45,560 nt of DNA from Pseudomonadota bacterium (GTDB lineage Bacteria > Pseudomonadota > Gammaproteobacteria > Steroidobacterales > Woeseiaceae): positions 1-45,560 of the forward strand of contig JACZTO010000017.1 in NCBI GenBank assembly GCA_022573655.1, read 5' to 3'. Made by a program: the position numbers and the translations under genes. This document shows, in pieces, positions 18,102-27,365 of this stretch. The notes beneath the pieces are model-generated. The model was not told where the DNA came from. It made no database searches and saw nothing but the letters and a program-made list of their open reading frames with translations. Each line of letters opens with the position of its first letter. Within the stretch, counting starts at the first letter, position 1.

Positions 18102-19682
18102 TTAATGCTCTCGCGTTTTGCGAAAGGCAATTTCCGGCCAGCGCTCCTCGATCAGGTTGAGGTTGACCCGTGTAGGGGCAATGTAGACCAGACGCTCGCC
18201 GTGATCCAGTGCAAGATTGTCATGCGCTTTACGCCCGAAATCGCTGAGCATCTGTGCATCATCGCATTCCACCCAACGCGCCGTTGCAACATTGATCGCC
18301 TCAAACTGACATTCAACTTTGTATTCATCGCTCAGCCGATGGGCCACAACTTCAAACTGCAATGGCCCAACTGCGCCCAAAATCAGATCGTTGTTGCACA
18401 GCGGCTTGAATAATTGCGTAGCACCCTCCTCACACAATTGCGCCAGGCCCTTTTTCAATGCCTTCAGACGCAGCGGATCCTTCAGAATCGCACGCCGGAA
18501 TATCTCGGGGGCGAAGTTCGGAATGCCGATGAAACGCAGCTCCTCACCTTCTGTGAAACTGTCGCCAATATTGATCGTACCGTGATTATGGATGCCGATA
18601 ATGTCACCGGCATAGGCCGTTTCCGTGTGCTGGCGATCCGCTGCCATGAAAGTAATCGCATCGGGGATTTTCATTTCCTTGCCAGAGCGCACATGGAGCG
18701 TACGGATTCCTTTGCGATATACGCCCGAGCAAACGCGCATGAATGCGATGCGATCACGATGTCCCGGATCCATATTGGCCTGGATCTTGAAGATGAATCC
18801 CGAAAATTTTTCCTCGTTGGGCTGCACAATACGCTGCTCGCTCTCGCGAGCAAGCGGTGCCGGCGCGTGCAGCACGAATTCGTCAAGCAATTCCTTAACG
18901 CCGAAATTTCCGATCGCAGCACCAAAAAATACTGGCGTCTGCCTGGCGGCAAGATATTCCTGCACAGAAAACTCAGGGCAGGCGCCGCGGACAAGTTCGA
19001 TCTCCTCACGAAATGCAGCCGCATTTTCGCCGAGTACCTGCGTCGCCGCATCGCTATCGATACCCTCTATGACTGTCCGCGCGGACGCTTTTTGCCGCCC
19101 GACGCGTTCATAAATGTAGATACGGTCCTGCAAGAAATGATAGACGCCCTTGAGCGATCGTCCCATGCCGATCGGCCAGGTAATGGGCGCGCACTGGATG
19201 TTGAGCACCGCCTCGATCTCATCGAGCAAATCGATCGGCTCCTGCCCATCTCGATCCAGCTTGTTGATAAACGTCATGATAGGCGTATCGCGCAAACGAC
19301 AGACTTCCATGAGTTTAACGGTGCGTTTCTCCACCCCTTTGGCGCAGTCAATAACCATCAATGCGGAATCGACCGCCGTCAAAACACGGTAGGTATCTTC
19401 GGAGAAGTCTTCGTGGCCCGGCGTATCGAGCAGATTGATCACGTAGCCATCATATGGAAACTGCATGACCGACGATGTCACCGAGATGCCGCGCTGTTGC
19501 TCCAGCGCCATCCAGTCAGACGTCGCATGGCGACTCGCTTTTCGGCCCTTGACGGTACCGGCAAGCTGTATCGCGCCGCCGTAGAGCAACAGCTTTTCGG
19601 TGAGCGTCGTCTTGCCCGCGTCCGGATGCGAAATGATCGCGAACGTACGGCGCCTGCTGACTTCTTGGTTGATATCGGACAT
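18102..19682 (-). CDS. prfC: Peptide chain release factor 3
   Basis: RF3 is the GTPase that ejects RF1/RF2 from the ribosome after peptide release. The 526 residues match the E. coli length (529). G-domain motifs are clear: HPDAGKTT at 19-26, DTPGHED at 86-92 and NKLDR. The switch I region [17 protein letters not shown] is diagnostic for RF3. Domain II and the RF3-specific C-terminal domain follow. ATG at 19682. A long antisense frame runs across the whole gene on the plus strand but is a shadow. Confidence 0.96.
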   Translation of the reverse strand: MSDINQEVSRRRTFAIISHPDAGKTTLTEKLLLYGGAIQLAGTVKGRKASRHATSDWMALEQQRGISVTSSVMQFPYDGYVINLLDTPGHEDFSEDTYRVLTAVDSALMVIDCAKGVEKRTVKLMEVCRLRDTPIMTFINKLDRDGQEPIDLLDEIEAVLNIQCAPITWPIGMGRSLKGVYHFLQDRIYIYERVGRQKASARTVIEGIDSDAATQVLGENAAAFREEIELVRGACPEFSVQEYLAARQTPVFFGAAIGNFGVKELLDEFVLHAPAPLARESEQRIVQPNEEKFSGFIFKIQANMDPGHRDRIAFMRVCSGVYRKGIRTLHVRSGKEMKIPDAITFMAADRQHTETAYAGDIIGIHNHGTINIGDSFTEGEELRFIGIPNFAPEIFRRAILKDPLRLKALKKGLAQLCEEGATQLFKPLCNNDLILGAVGPLQFEVVAHRLSDEYKVECQFEAINVATARWVECDDAQMLSDFGRKAHDNLALDHGERLVYIAPTRVNLNLIEERWPEIAFRKTREH

Positions 19683-19747
19683 TGAAGTAGTCTGGATTCA
19701 GAGGCGGCGCAGTCTAGCCGAATAGTACCCGTGACGAAACAAGTGGT

Positions 19748-20221
19748 TTAGTCGTCGTCGAAAACAAGCTTCTTGACGAGAATGGCCGCGTCCTCCCGCC
19801 CCGCATCCGACTGGTAGTAAGCCGGGCGCTCTGCAATCTGAACAAAGCCTTTCTTGCGGTAAAGCAGCAGCGCAATTTCGTTGGACGGGCGCACCTCCAG
19901 GTATATCTCTCGAACGAGTGCCGAGCGTGCCCGATACAGCATTTCATCAAGCAGGCGTTCGCCGAGGCCGAGTGATCTGCAACCAGGATCAACGCAAAGA
20001 TTCAGGATATGAGCCTCGCCCGCCGCAACGGACAAAACGCCGTAGCCCGCAACCTGCTCATCGCGTATCAACGTAATGCACTTGTATCCTGCCAGCAGGC
20101 AGTCGCGAAATACGCCATGGCTCCACGGGAACTCGTAGCTGCGGCGCTCAATGTCCGACACCATGGCCAGATCATCGTGACTCATCTCCCGAATCGTAAC
20201 CGGTGGCTCAGCGATGGGCAT
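19748..20221 (-). CDS. rimI: Ribosomal protein S18-alanine N-acetyltransferase RimI
   Basis: RimI is a GNAT-fold acetyltransferase that acetylates the N-terminal alanine of ribosomal protein S18. The protein is about 157 residues. The acetyl-CoA-binding stretch is VDPGCRSLGLGERLLD (motif A), followed by EVRPSNEIALLLYRKKGF, typical of RimI. The ATG at 20221 sits two bases after the UDG stop and fits the family start (TIREMSHDDL follows), so upstream in-frame codons inside the UDG gene are rejected. Here the usual tsaB neighbour is missing, and type 4 UDG lies upstream. Confidence 0.9.
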   Translation of the reverse strand: MPIAEPPVTIREMSHDDLAMVSDIERRSYEFPWSHGVFRDCLLAGYKCITLIRDEQVAGYGVLSVAAGEAHILNLCVDPGCRSLGLGERLLDEMLYRARSALVREIYLEVRPSNEIALLLYRKKGFVQIAERPAYYQSDAGREDAAILVKKLVFDDD

Positions 20222-20223
20222 GA

Positions 20224-20919
20224 TCACGCGCTGTACTCCTCGGCCAGGCGTGCCGCGAGGCACAGATCGCGCCAGGATTTACTCTTTTGCGATGGGCTTC
20301 TGAGTAAATACGCCGGATGGTAGGTCACCACCAGCGGAATGCCTTTGAGTTCATATGCGGCACCGTGTGGCTGTTCGTGCTGCTGCTCGCGCATGCGCCC
20401 GATGGTTGCATCGCTTTCGAGCAGGTTCTGCGCGGCTATTTTGCCCACGGCCAAAATTATTTTCGGCTGGATGAGCTCAATCTGGCGATCCAGATATTGC
20501 CGGCAAGCTGCCGCCTCGGCTGGCTTCGGGTCGCGATTGTTGGGTGGCCGGCACTTGAGAATATTGGCGATAAAAACAGATTCCCGTCGCTGGCCAATAG
20601 CATGCAGCATCAGGTCAAGAAGTTGCCCGGCGCGACCTACAAAGGGCTCACCGCGCCGATCCTCTTCTGCCCCTGGCGCCTCACCGATAATCATCCAGTC
20701 GGCATCAGGATTGCCGACACCGAATACTGTCTGCGTACGACTCTGCGATAACTCGCAGCGCGTGCAACCTGAGACGCAATGACGCAATTGGTCCCAGTCC
20801 AACGGAGCTGTGTCTTCTCCCGGCACTGTAGCGTCACCTGGAATCGAGTCTCGTGGCAACCAGACATCGATGCCCATAGCCTGAAGATACGCGCGACGCC
20901 GTTGCTCGGAGAAAATCAT
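20224..20919 (-). CDS. Type 4 uracil-DNA glycosylase (Fe-S)
   Basis: This base-excision enzyme removes uracil from DNA. It has 231 residues. The family-4 motif GEAPGAEEDRRGEPFVGRAG is present, with LLDLML after it. Four cysteines that would hold the [4Fe-4S] cluster appear as CTRCELS near residue 51-54 and C(R)PPNNRDPKPAEAAAC near 125-140. The C-terminal motif VVTYHPAYLLR contains the conserved His. The ATG at 20919 faces proS across a 98-base divergent region. rimI follows almost immediately, so the two are probably co-transcribed. Confidence 0.9.
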   Translation of the reverse strand: MIFSEQRRRAYLQAMGIDVWLPRDSIPGDATVPGEDTAPLDWDQLRHCVSGCTRCELSQSRTQTVFGVGNPDADWMIIGEAPGAEEDRRGEPFVGRAGQLLDLMLHAIGQRRESVFIANILKCRPPNNRDPKPAEAAACRQYLDRQIELIQPKIILAVGKIAAQNLLESDATIGRMREQQHEQPHGAAYELKGIPLVVTYHPAYLLRSPSQKSKSWRDLCLAARLAEEYSA

Positions 20920-20957
20920 GCGTTAGCCTATCATGTGGCACTGGACGATCCACGGCT

Positions 20958-20985
20958 TTGGCTGCCGGGTCAATGCGGTTAGAAT
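20958..20985 (+). promoter_or_regulatory. Candidate sigma-70 promoter for proS
   Basis: TTGGCT at 20958-20963 and TAGAAT at 20980-20985 are separated by 16 bases, a reasonable -35/-10 pair. They lie about 32 bases upstream of the proS ATG. The site is within the divergent udg/proS gap. Prediction from consensus only. Confidence 0.45.
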
Positions 20986-21017
20986 GCGCGCCTCACAGAC
21001 TTTAGGGTTTACTCGCA

Positions 21018-22712
21018 ATGCGGTTTTCGGAATTTGGGCTAACGACACTTAAAGAAGTTCCTGCAGATGCAGAGGTCGTCAGCCACAAGCTAATGCTGAG
21101 GGCTGGCCTGATTCGCCGTCTGGCCTCGGGCCTGTTCACCTGGATGCCGCTGGGCCTGCGCGTGCTGCGCAAGGTTGAGGCCGTCATCCGCGAGGAAATG
21201 GATCGCGCCGGCGCACTCGAATTATTGATGCCCGCGGTGCAGCCGGCGGAACTTTGGCAGGAATCCGGGCGCTGGGACCAATACGGGGCGTTGTTATTAC
21301 GCATGCACGACCGCCATGAACGCGACTACTGCTTTGGGCCGACCCATGAGGAAGTCATCACCGACATCGCACGCCGCGAATTGCGCAGCTACAAGCAGCT
21401 GCCAGTCAATTTCTACCAGATTCAAACCAAGTTCCGCGATGAAATCCGGCCACGCTTTGGCGTGATGCGGGCGCGCGAATTCATCATGAAGGATGCCTAT
21501 TCCTTCGATATCGACCAGGCCGGCCTGGATGCGTCATACGACCGCATGCATACCGCCTACACGACGATTTTCGAACGCCTCGGTCTCAAATTTAGGATCG
21601 TGGATGCGGATTCCGGAGAAATAGGCGGCAACCGCTCGCAGGAATTCCATGTCCTGGCCGATTCCGGCGAAGACGCCATCGCCTACAGCGATGCCGACAA
21701 TTACGCCGCGAATGTCGAGACGGCGGAAACCCTGCGACCGGAGGGCCAACGACCTGCGCCCGGGCAGGAACTCGAAAAGATTGCAACGCCGGACGTGAAA
21801 ACCATCAGCGCGCTGTGCGCGGCGCTGGATATCAGCCCGGAGCAGACCCTGAAAACACTGATCGTTGACGGCGTGGACGGCCCGGTCGCGCTGGTATTGC
21901 GCGGCGATCATGAACTCAACGCAGTCAAAGCCCAGAAAATACCCGGTGTCGCGTCTCCATTGACGATGGCCAGTGCGGAAACCATCCAGGATGCCACGGG
22001 TTGTGGCCCGGGATTCGCCGGTCCTGTCGGCCTGGATATGCCGCTGTTTTACGATCATGCAACAGCGACCATGCACGATTTTGTCTGCGGGGCCAACGAA
22101 CTCGACGTGCATTACAAGGGCGCCAATTTCGGACGTGATATTGACGTCACTGAGACCTTCGACATTCGCAATGTCGTTGCCGGCGATCCGACACCTGGCG
22201 GCAAAGGCACACTCAGCATTGCGCGCGGCATCGAAGTTGGCCACATCTTCCAGCTGGGTGACAAGTACAGCAGCGCCATGGGGGCAACCGTCCAGGATCC
22301 CGACGGCAAGAATCGAGTGTTATCGATGGGATGCTACGGCATCGGCGTTTCGCGCATCGTTGCGGCAGCGATCGAACAGAATCACGATGACAGCGGCATT
22401 ATCTGGCCCGCGCCGCTGGCACCGTTCGATGTGGTGCTGGTGCCGATCAACATGCATCGCTCTGCCGATGTTCGCGAGGCGGCCGAGGAACTCTACGCGG
22501 AGCTGTGCGAGATGGGGCTGGCCGTACTGTTCGATGACCGCGATGCCCGGCCGGGCGTGAAATTTGCGGACGCCGAACTCATTGGAATTCCACACCGCCT
22601 GGTGATCAGCGAACGCGGCCTGGCCGCCGGCGAACTGGAATATCGCCACCGCAGGGACACGGAATCGCGCAACCTGAAACGTGATCAAGCTCTCAAATTA
22701 CTTCAAGAGTAA
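21018..22712 (+). CDS. proS: Prolyl-tRNA synthetase (bacterial type, with editing domain)
   Basis: ProS charges tRNA-Pro. At 564 residues it is full length for the bacterial type. The class II motifs are visible: motif 2 around FGPTHEEVI and [17 protein letters not shown], and motif 3 around [13 protein letters not shown]. Between them (about residues 225-385) lies the YbaK-like insertion that deacylates Ala-tRNA-Pro. The anticodon-binding domain forms the C-terminus. ATG at 21018, with a good -35/-10 pair upstream. It is single-strand and single-gene up to the lytic transglycosylase at 22735. Confidence 0.96.
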   Translation: MRFSEFGLTTLKEVPADAEVVSHKLMLRAGLIRRLASGLFTWMPLGLRVLRKVEAVIREEMDRAGALELLMPAVQPAELWQESGRWDQYGALLLRMHDRHERDYCFGPTHEEVITDIARRELRSYKQLPVNFYQIQTKFRDEIRPRFGVMRAREFIMKDAYSFDIDQAGLDASYDRMHTAYTTIFERLGLKFRIVDADSGEIGGNRSQEFHVLADSGEDAIAYSDADNYAANVETAETLRPEGQRPAPGQELEKIATPDVKTISALCAALDISPEQTLKTLIVDGVDGPVALVLRGDHELNAVKAQKIPGVASPLTMASAETIQDATGCGPGFAGPVGLDMPLFYDHATATMHDFVCGANELDVHYKGANFGRDIDVTETFDIRNVVAGDPTPGGKGTLSIARGIEVGHIFQLGDKYSSAMGATVQDPDGKNRVLSMGCYGIGVSRIVAAAIEQNHDDSGIIWPAPLAPFDVVLVPINMHRSADVREAAEELYAELCEMGLAVLFDDRDARPGVKFADAELIGIPHRLVISERGLAAGELEYRHRRDTESRNLKRDQALKLLQE

Positions 22713-22734
22713 TATGTAAACTATTGATTAATTT

Positions 22735-23325
22735 ATGATATATAAGCCCATGAATCCACAGCGCTCTCTCGGTACTATCGTCGTGCTCATCATTTGCCTT
22801 ACGGCTGCAATGGCGACTGCCGAGCCGCAAGCCGACCCGGAATTACGCGATGCGCTGCGTGCCGCAGCCAATGATACGGCCAGCTTCACTGATCGATTCG
22901 ATGCCGAGGTGTGGCTTACGGACATGTCCCGCCGTCTCGAGCGACAGGTAAGAGACCCCGCGGAACGCATACAGATTCTCAAACTGGTACACCTCGAGGC
23001 GAGTCGCGTCGCGTTGCCCCCAGAGCTCATCCTGGCGATCATCGAGACCGAAAGTAATTTCGACCATTATGCGATCTCGGTCGCTGGCGCCATCGGCCTT
23101 ATGCAGATCATGCCGTTCTGGCTGGACGAGATCGGTCGGCCGGACGACAACCTGTTACACGTCGACACGAATCTCCGCTACGGCTGCACTATATTGCGCT
23201 TCTATCTGGATAAGGAAAACGGCGACTTGCGCCGCGCTTTGGGACGCTACAACGGCAGCCTGGGCAAACGCACGTATCCAAACAAGGTCATCGACAAGCT
23301 GAGCAAGAAGTGGTTTCAGGCCTGA
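22735..23325 (+). CDS. Lytic transglycosylase, SLT domain
   Basis: This periplasmic enzyme cleaves peptidoglycan glycan strands with formation of 1,6-anhydro-MurNAc ends. It has 196 residues: a signal peptide (hydrophobic core LGTIVVLIICLTAAMA), then the SLT (family 1-like) domain from about residue 85. The catalytic Glu is in IIETESNF, followed by AIGLMQIMPFW and later LGRYNGSLG. The start could equally be the ATG at 22750, which gives a more normal signal peptide; neither has a good Shine-Dalgarno. Located 22 bases after proS. Confidence 0.85.
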   Translation: MIYKPMNPQRSLGTIVVLIICLTAAMATAEPQADPELRDALRAAANDTASFTDRFDAEVWLTDMSRRLERQVRDPAERIQILKLVHLEASRVALPPELILAIIETESNFDHYAISVAGAIGLMQIMPFWLDEIGRPDDNLLHVDTNLRYGCTILRFYLDKENGDLRRALGRYNGSLGKRTYPNKVIDKLSKKWFQA

Positions 23326-23334
23326 GCCACGCTT

Positions 23335-23649
23335 CTATCTAATCGTGAATCCCGTGCTGGCCAGTCCAGGCTCATCAAAGTCCACCGTCTTGACCGTTAC
23401 GGCTGTCACCGCAGCCAATGGCGGCCCTTTGCGCAGCCATGCGTGCAGATGGTCCAATGCATCCCGGGTACCATAGCCCAGGACTTCGACATCGCCATTC
23501 GCAAGATTCACGGCATATCCGGTTACGCCATGCGCTTGTGCCTCGCGGCGCGTGCTATCGCGAAACCACACACCCTGCACTCGGCCCGTGACCGTAAACA
23601 GCCGTGCATAAAGGGGGTCGCGCTCAGTTATCGACGGTGTCCTGCACAT
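23335..23649 (-). CDS. Acylphosphatase
   Basis: This small enzyme hydrolyses acyl phosphates. It has about 104 residues from the ATG at 23649 (an in-frame GTG at 23661 is possible). The catalytic Arg is in GRVQGVWFRDS and the catalytic Asn in GYAVNLANGDVEV, the two family signatures. The start lies within the upstream lipoprotein gene (26-base overlap from this ATG), so translation is probably coupled. The gene ends 10 bases from the transglycosylase, tail to tail. Confidence 0.9.
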   Translation of the reverse strand: MCRTPSITERDPLYARLFTVTGRVQGVWFRDSTRREAQAHGVTGYAVNLANGDVEVLGYGTRDALDHLHAWLRKGPPLAAVTAVTVKTVDFDEPGLASTGFTIR

Positions 23650-23923
23650 CTTCGCTGGCACGCAGCGCGTCCAGCGCTTTCATTTTCGCCTGATTGGCGT
23701 CGCTACGTGCCTGATTGTAAGCGCGTTCATTCAGCTTCTTCTCGGCGCTGGCCAGGTACTTTTCCGCAGCGTTAAGGTGAAACGCGGCCAACTCTGCAGC
23801 ACCCGCCTCCTTTGCCACCGCAATGGCCTGCCGGGCGTCGCTCATTTCCTGCACGGGTGGCGCAGTTTCGCACGCAGCAAAAAGGCAAAGCAGCAACAGT
23901 AAGACTGTTCGGAAGATATCCAC
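23624..23923 (-). CDS. DUF4398-type lipoprotein
   Basis: This protein is about 99 residues from a GTG at 23923. A GTG 51 bases further upstream would give a longer, less typical leader. The N-terminus DIFRTVLLLLLCLFAAC is a lipoprotein signal with the lipid-attached cysteine at about residue 18. The mature part is a single alpha-helical, alanine-rich region with AEKYLASAEKKLNERAY and NQAKMKALDAL, the DUF4398 pattern. In other bacteria such proteins are outer-membrane-anchored and often accompany an OmpA-like partner; none is seen here. Acylphosphatase overlaps its 3' end. Confidence 0.75.
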   Translation of the reverse strand: MDIFRTVLLLLLCLFAACETAPPVQEMSDARQAIAVAKEAGAAELAAFHLNAAEKYLASAEKKLNERAYNQARSDANQAKMKALDALRASEDVQDTVDN

Positions 23924-24067
23924 GTTATTCTTATAATAGGTCGAAAGCCACACAAAGCTACCAATTGACGCCACTTCTCGTCAAGTCAGAATCCGGACCT
24001 GACGGCTTCGCCACAGCCTGCTAGAGTCAATTTCCCGCCGTTAGAACCGAGCTGGCCGAGAGCTATT

Positions 24068-24427
24068 ATGGCTTTGACTATTTATCACAATCCGCGCTGC
24101 TCCAAGTCGCGCAAGACACTGGAAATCATCAATAACGCGGGTATCGAGCCATTGATTGTGCACTATCTTGACAATACACCCGACGCCGCAACCATTCAGA
24201 GCCTCGCAGGAATGCTGGGTATCGCCGTCGCGGACCTGCTGCGCAAGGGAGAAAGCGAGTTCAAGGTGGCAAGCGATATTCCCGATCTTGACGACGATGC
24301 CGCGCTTGCCATGTGGATCGAGGCGCACCCGATAGTCCTCGAGCGACCGATCGTCGTCGATGCAGAAGCCGGTAAAGCGATTGTTGGGCGCCCGCCTGAA
24401 AACGTCGAGGAATTACTCGGCCGATGA
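24068..24427 (+). CDS. arsC: Arsenate reductase, glutaredoxin-dependent (ArsC family)
   Basis: The protein is 119 residues. The active-site cysteine is in YHNPRCSKSRKTLE, and the arginine-rich substrate region ends with LERPIVV, both diagnostic for the ArsC/Spx thioredoxin-like fold. The reaction is reduction of arsenate to arsenite with glutathione/glutaredoxin. No arsR, arsB or acr3 is adjacent, so it may be a general-purpose member rather than part of a resistance operon. The stop overlaps the wrbA ATG by four bases, so the pair is coupled. arsC next to wrbA is a common gammaproteobacterial arrangement. Confidence 0.88.
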   Translation: MALTIYHNPRCSKSRKTLEIINNAGIEPLIVHYLDNTPDAATIQSLAGMLGIAVADLLRKGESEFKVASDIPDLDDDAALAMWIEAHPIVLERPIVVDAEAGKAIVGRPPENVEELLGR

Positions 24428-25023
24428 GCGACATACTGGTGCTGTATTTCTCGCGCTACGGTGCCACCGAGGCGCTCGCACGCGAAGTATGCCAGGGAGT
24501 GGACTCTGTCCCCGGCATGTCCTCGCGCCTGCGCACAGTGCCTGCCGTCTCGGCAGTCACGGAGGCGACAGAGGATTCGGTTCCTGATTCCGGCCCTCCA
24601 TACGCGTCGTTGCAAGACCTGAAAGATTGTGCCGGCATTGTCATGGGAAGCCCCACGCGCTTCGGCAATATGGGCGCCGCGTTACAGTATTTCCTGGACA
24701 GCACTGGCAGCGACTGGATAAAGGGAACGCTTAGCGGCAAACCGGCGGGCGTATTCACGTCGACGTCATCGCTGCACGGCGGCAACGAATCGACCTTGCT
24801 GACAATGGCCATCCCATTGCTGCACCACGGCATGATATTGGTCGGGTTGCCCTACTCCGAGGAGGACCTGGCCTCGACGACAACGGGGGGTTCCCCGTAT
24901 GGCGCGACGCATGTCACGTGGAATCGCGATGTGGATGAGCTGTCTGCAGAGGAAAAGCGCCTGGCAATCGCGTTGGGCAAGAGAGTCGCGGATGTGGCGC
25001 GACGCCTGGCGATCAACACCTAG
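24424..25023 (+). CDS. wrbA: NAD(P)H:quinone oxidoreductase WrbA
   Basis: WrbA is a flavodoxin-like FMN protein that reduces quinones by two electrons. It has 199 residues. The phosphate-binding loop YFSRYGATEALA is at the start, then GSPTRFGNMGAALQYFLD and TSTSSLHGGNE, all standard WrbA motifs. It starts with an ATGA overlap on arsC. The gene ends in TAG within a 23-base sequence that is repeated near purN (see repeat). Confidence 0.92.
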   Translation: MSDILVLYFSRYGATEALAREVCQGVDSVPGMSSRLRTVPAVSAVTEATEDSVPDSGPPYASLQDLKDCAGIVMGSPTRFGNMGAALQYFLDSTGSDWIKGTLSGKPAGVFTSTSSLHGGNESTLLTMAIPLLHHGMILVGLPYSEEDLASTTTGGSPYGATHVTWNRDVDELSAEEKRLAIALGKRVADVARRLAINT

Positions 25024-25043
25024 GGAAGCTCTGATCAATTCAG
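25021..25043 (+). repeat. Repeat copy 1 at wrbA stop
   Basis: The sequence begins with the wrbA stop codon and reads TAGGGAAGCTC then TGATCAATTCAG. It matches 20 of 23 positions of the sequence at the purN stop (30204-30226). The core TAGGGAAGCTC is identical. Both copies are at the ends of plus-strand genes that face a minus-strand gene. It could be a dispersed short element or a shared gene-end signal. Confidence 0.5.
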
Positions 25044-25061
25044 TATATCTCTGGCCTGCAA

Positions 25062-25751
25062 CTAATCGATCACGCCCTCCAGGACGTCGCGTACAAACGG
25101 TAATGTCAGGCGCCGTTTGGCGCGCAGCGCCGCAACATCCAGTCGATCCAGCAATTCATAGAGACTGGCCATGTCGCGACGACTGCGTTTTAGCAAGTAG
25201 CGCGCAGCGACGTCGGGCAGCTCAAGGCCGCGGTGCCGTGAGCGCAATTGCAACGCGGCGATGAGTTCATTTTCATCCAGGGCCCGTACCTGAAACACCG
25301 GCAGGCGGGATAGCCGGCTGGCAAGATCTGCCAGCACGATTGCGCATTCTCTGGGCGACGAACTTGCGGACACCACAAGCTGGCCGCCTGCATCGAATAC
25401 CTGGTTGCACAGATCGAACAAGGCCGATTCCCACAGGTCATTGCCAACAACACAGTCAATATCGTCTATGCAAACGAGTTCTCTACTCGCAAGACCATCG
25501 AGAATGTCGGCACCTGCCGAATTAAAAAGCGACAACGGTATGTACGCGGACCGATCCCCGGCAACATCGCAAACGGCCTGCAACAAATGCGTCTTGCCCG
25601 TCGCATTTGCGCCCCACAGCCAGCAACCATGCCCGTCGCCACCGCTGGCGAGTTCTTGCAGAGTGGCAACGAGAGTTTCATTACCATCAGGCAGGAAACT
25701 CACGAATACCGCATGATCCGCGAGTTGCAGAGGCAGAGCCAACTGACTCAT
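25062..25751 (-). CDS. hda: DnaA regulatory inactivator Hda
   Basis: Hda is a DnaA-like AAA+ protein that, with the sliding clamp, stimulates ATP hydrolysis by DnaA and prevents re-initiation. It has 229 residues. The N-terminus QLALPLQL is the clamp-binding motif that defines Hda. Walker A is GANATGKTH and Walker B is LVCIDDIDC. No DNA-binding domain IV is present, as expected. ATG at 25751 overlaps the perM stop (ATGA), so it lies downstream in the pgsA-perM-hda run. Confidence 0.92.
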   Translation of the reverse strand: MSQLALPLQLADHAVFVSFLPDGNETLVATLQELASGGDGHGCWLWGANATGKTHLLQAVCDVAGDRSAYIPLSLFNSAGADILDGLASRELVCIDDIDCVVGNDLWESALFDLCNQVFDAGGQLVVSASSSPRECAIVLADLASRLSRLPVFQVRALDENELIAALQLRSRHRGLELPDVAARYLLKRSRRDMASLYELLDRLDVAALRAKRRLTLPFVRDVLEGVID

Positions 25752-26806
25752 TCAGGCTCCGCATCCAGCTCAGGGTGCTCTTTGAGGTAGCGGTGATAGG
25801 CAAATCGAATCAACACCGACAGAACCGCAGCCGCCGGGAGTGCCAGCAGTATGCCGAAGAAGCCGAACAACTGCCCGCCCGCAACGACAGCGAATATGAC
25901 GAGAACCGGGTGCAGACCGATACGATCGCCAACCAGCTTGGGTGTCAGGAAGGATCCTTCTATCAATTGAGCAACGGTGAACGTCGTTATTACACCGACG
26001 ATTTGCCAGAAAGGGTCCGGCTCAAGCGCGACGGTAAGCCCTGCCAGGGTAATACCGAATACAAAACCAAGATAGGGCACAAAACTAACGAGCCCGGACA
26101 CTACACCGATTGCAATGGCAAATTCGAGTCCGACCAAGCTCAATCCTGCCGAATAGATGATGGCCAGCGCAAACATCACGAGCACTTGGCCACGCAGGAA
26201 CGCACTCAAGACGCTGTCGGTCTCGCGAGCAAGCTCCAGCATTGTCTTTCGCTGGCTGGCAGGAATCAGCGCACTAAGGTGCAACATTAGCGTGTCCCAG
26301 TCGCGCAGCATGTAAAAAGTCAGGATAGGAGTCAGGAACAGGGTCAAGACTGCCGCAGCCAGAGCGCCGCCCGACTTGCCCACAGACAGCAGGATCGTAC
26401 CGCTCCAGCTGCCGACCAGATCGCTGTAACGAGCAAGAAATGCACCGAAACCGACGTTGTCCCCTGACTCGACATTCATCCACTGCAGCAGTGTCGGCAG
26501 CCAGACCTGCTCGAACCGATGAGCAATGTCGGGCAGAGCCTGGAACAAGGCACCGACCTGCGTCTTGACCAGCGGCCCCAGTAGCAAGAGCAGCAACGCG
26601 AGCACGAGAAAAGTGATCAGGAATACCGTAAATACCGCAAGGGTGCGCGGCATTTTGAATTTCTGCAGCCTGTCGGCGAGTGGATCGCCCATGTAGGCGA
26701 GTAACGCGGCTGCAATAAATGGTGTGAGAACCGGCGCCAGCAGGTACAACAGCCACCCGGTCAGGGCAACGGCAATTAGCCAGTTGAGCCGCAGATCAGA
26801 CCGCAT
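25748..26806 (-). CDS. AI-2E family transporter (PerM-like permease)
   Basis: The protein has about 352 residues and eight hydrophobic segments, with the family motif near the C-terminus (FAVVAGGQLFGFFGILLALP). Relatives include PerM and the TqsA exporter of autoinducer-2; substrate here is not determinable. The ATG at 26806 gives MRSDLRLNWLI and overlaps the pgsA stop by 11 bases. A longer N-terminal form inside pgsA is less likely. In many gammaproteobacteria perM lies next to hda, as here. Confidence 0.88.
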   Translation of the reverse strand: MRSDLRLNWLIAVALTGWLLYLLAPVLTPFIAAALLAYMGDPLADRLQKFKMPRTLAVFTVFLITFLVLALLLLLLGPLVKTQVGALFQALPDIAHRFEQVWLPTLLQWMNVESGDNVGFGAFLARYSDLVGSWSGTILLSVGKSGGALAAAVLTLFLTPILTFYMLRDWDTLMLHLSALIPASQRKTMLELARETDSVLSAFLRGQVLVMFALAIIYSAGLSLVGLEFAIAIGVVSGLVSFVPYLGFVFGITLAGLTVALEPDPFWQIVGVITTFTVAQLIEGSFLTPKLVGDRIGLHPVLVIFAVVAGGQLFGFFGILLALPAAAVLSVLIRFAYHRYLKEHPELDAEPE

Positions 26807-27353
26807 TCTGCACGTTCCTGCGGGCACGACACGCCCAGGTCCAGACATAGTCGACGCCGCTGATCACGACCGTAACCAGAATTGCCGCCCCGAGAATGGT
26901 GATGGTGATTTCATCCGGCCAGCCAAAACCCGCGCGACTCAGAACAAAAAGCAAGAACAGTAGTTGCAAAGCAGTGTTGAGTTTACTGATTCGGGTGGGC
27001 TCGCCGTGAACCGGCCCAACGATGTAGTGGTAGGCGATCGCGCCGCAGACGATGATGACATCGCGAAGTATGGTGATGACTGCCAGCCAGACAGGAATAT
27101 GCTGCGTGACAGCCAAGGTAATGAATGTCCCGGCGACAAGCAGTTTGTCGGCTACCGGATCGAGCAGCGCGCCCAGACGCGAGTGCCAGTTGAAACGACT
27201 GGCCAGATAGCCGTCGATACCGTCGGAAAATGCGGCCAGCCATATCAGTGCAAGCGCCCAGACGAACTTGTCGTCAAGGATGAACGACAATATCGGCACT
27301 ACAAGTGCGATTCGCAGCAAGGAAATCGCGTTCGGTAACCAGCTCAAAGACAT
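26796..27353 (-). CDS. pgsA: CDP-diacylglycerol-glycerol-3-phosphate phosphatidyltransferase
   Basis: PgsA makes phosphatidylglycerol phosphate, the first committed step to phosphatidylglycerol and cardiolipin. It is about 185 residues with several membrane helices. The CDP-alcohol phosphotransferase signature is DGIDGYLASR then GALLDPVADK, with the metal-binding aspartates. The start is the ATG at 27353 (MSLSWLPNAISLLRI); a GTG at 27365 is also possible. The pair with perM and hda and an upstream DUF2066 gene is a familiar arrangement. Confidence 0.9.
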   Translation of the reverse strand: MSLSWLPNAISLLRIALVVPILSFILDDKFVWALALIWLAAFSDGIDGYLASRFNWHSRLGALLDPVADKLLVAGTFITLAVTQHIPVWLAVITILRDVIIVCGAIAYHYIVGPVHGEPTRISKLNTALQLLFLLFVLSRAGFGWPDEITITILGAAILVTVVISGVDYVWTWACRARRNVQNAV

Positions 27354-27365
27354 GCGCGACAACAC

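Noticed and set aside
18414-19685. Open plus-strand frame of 423 codons antisense to prfC
   Set aside because: It runs opposite a clear RF3 gene with every GTPase motif. Its own translation shows no family pattern and is Arg- and His-rich, as expected of a shadow frame.
25607-26290. Open plus-strand frame of 227 codons antisense to hda and perM
   Set aside because: It is antisense to two well-supported genes and its product is strongly polar with no recognisable fold.
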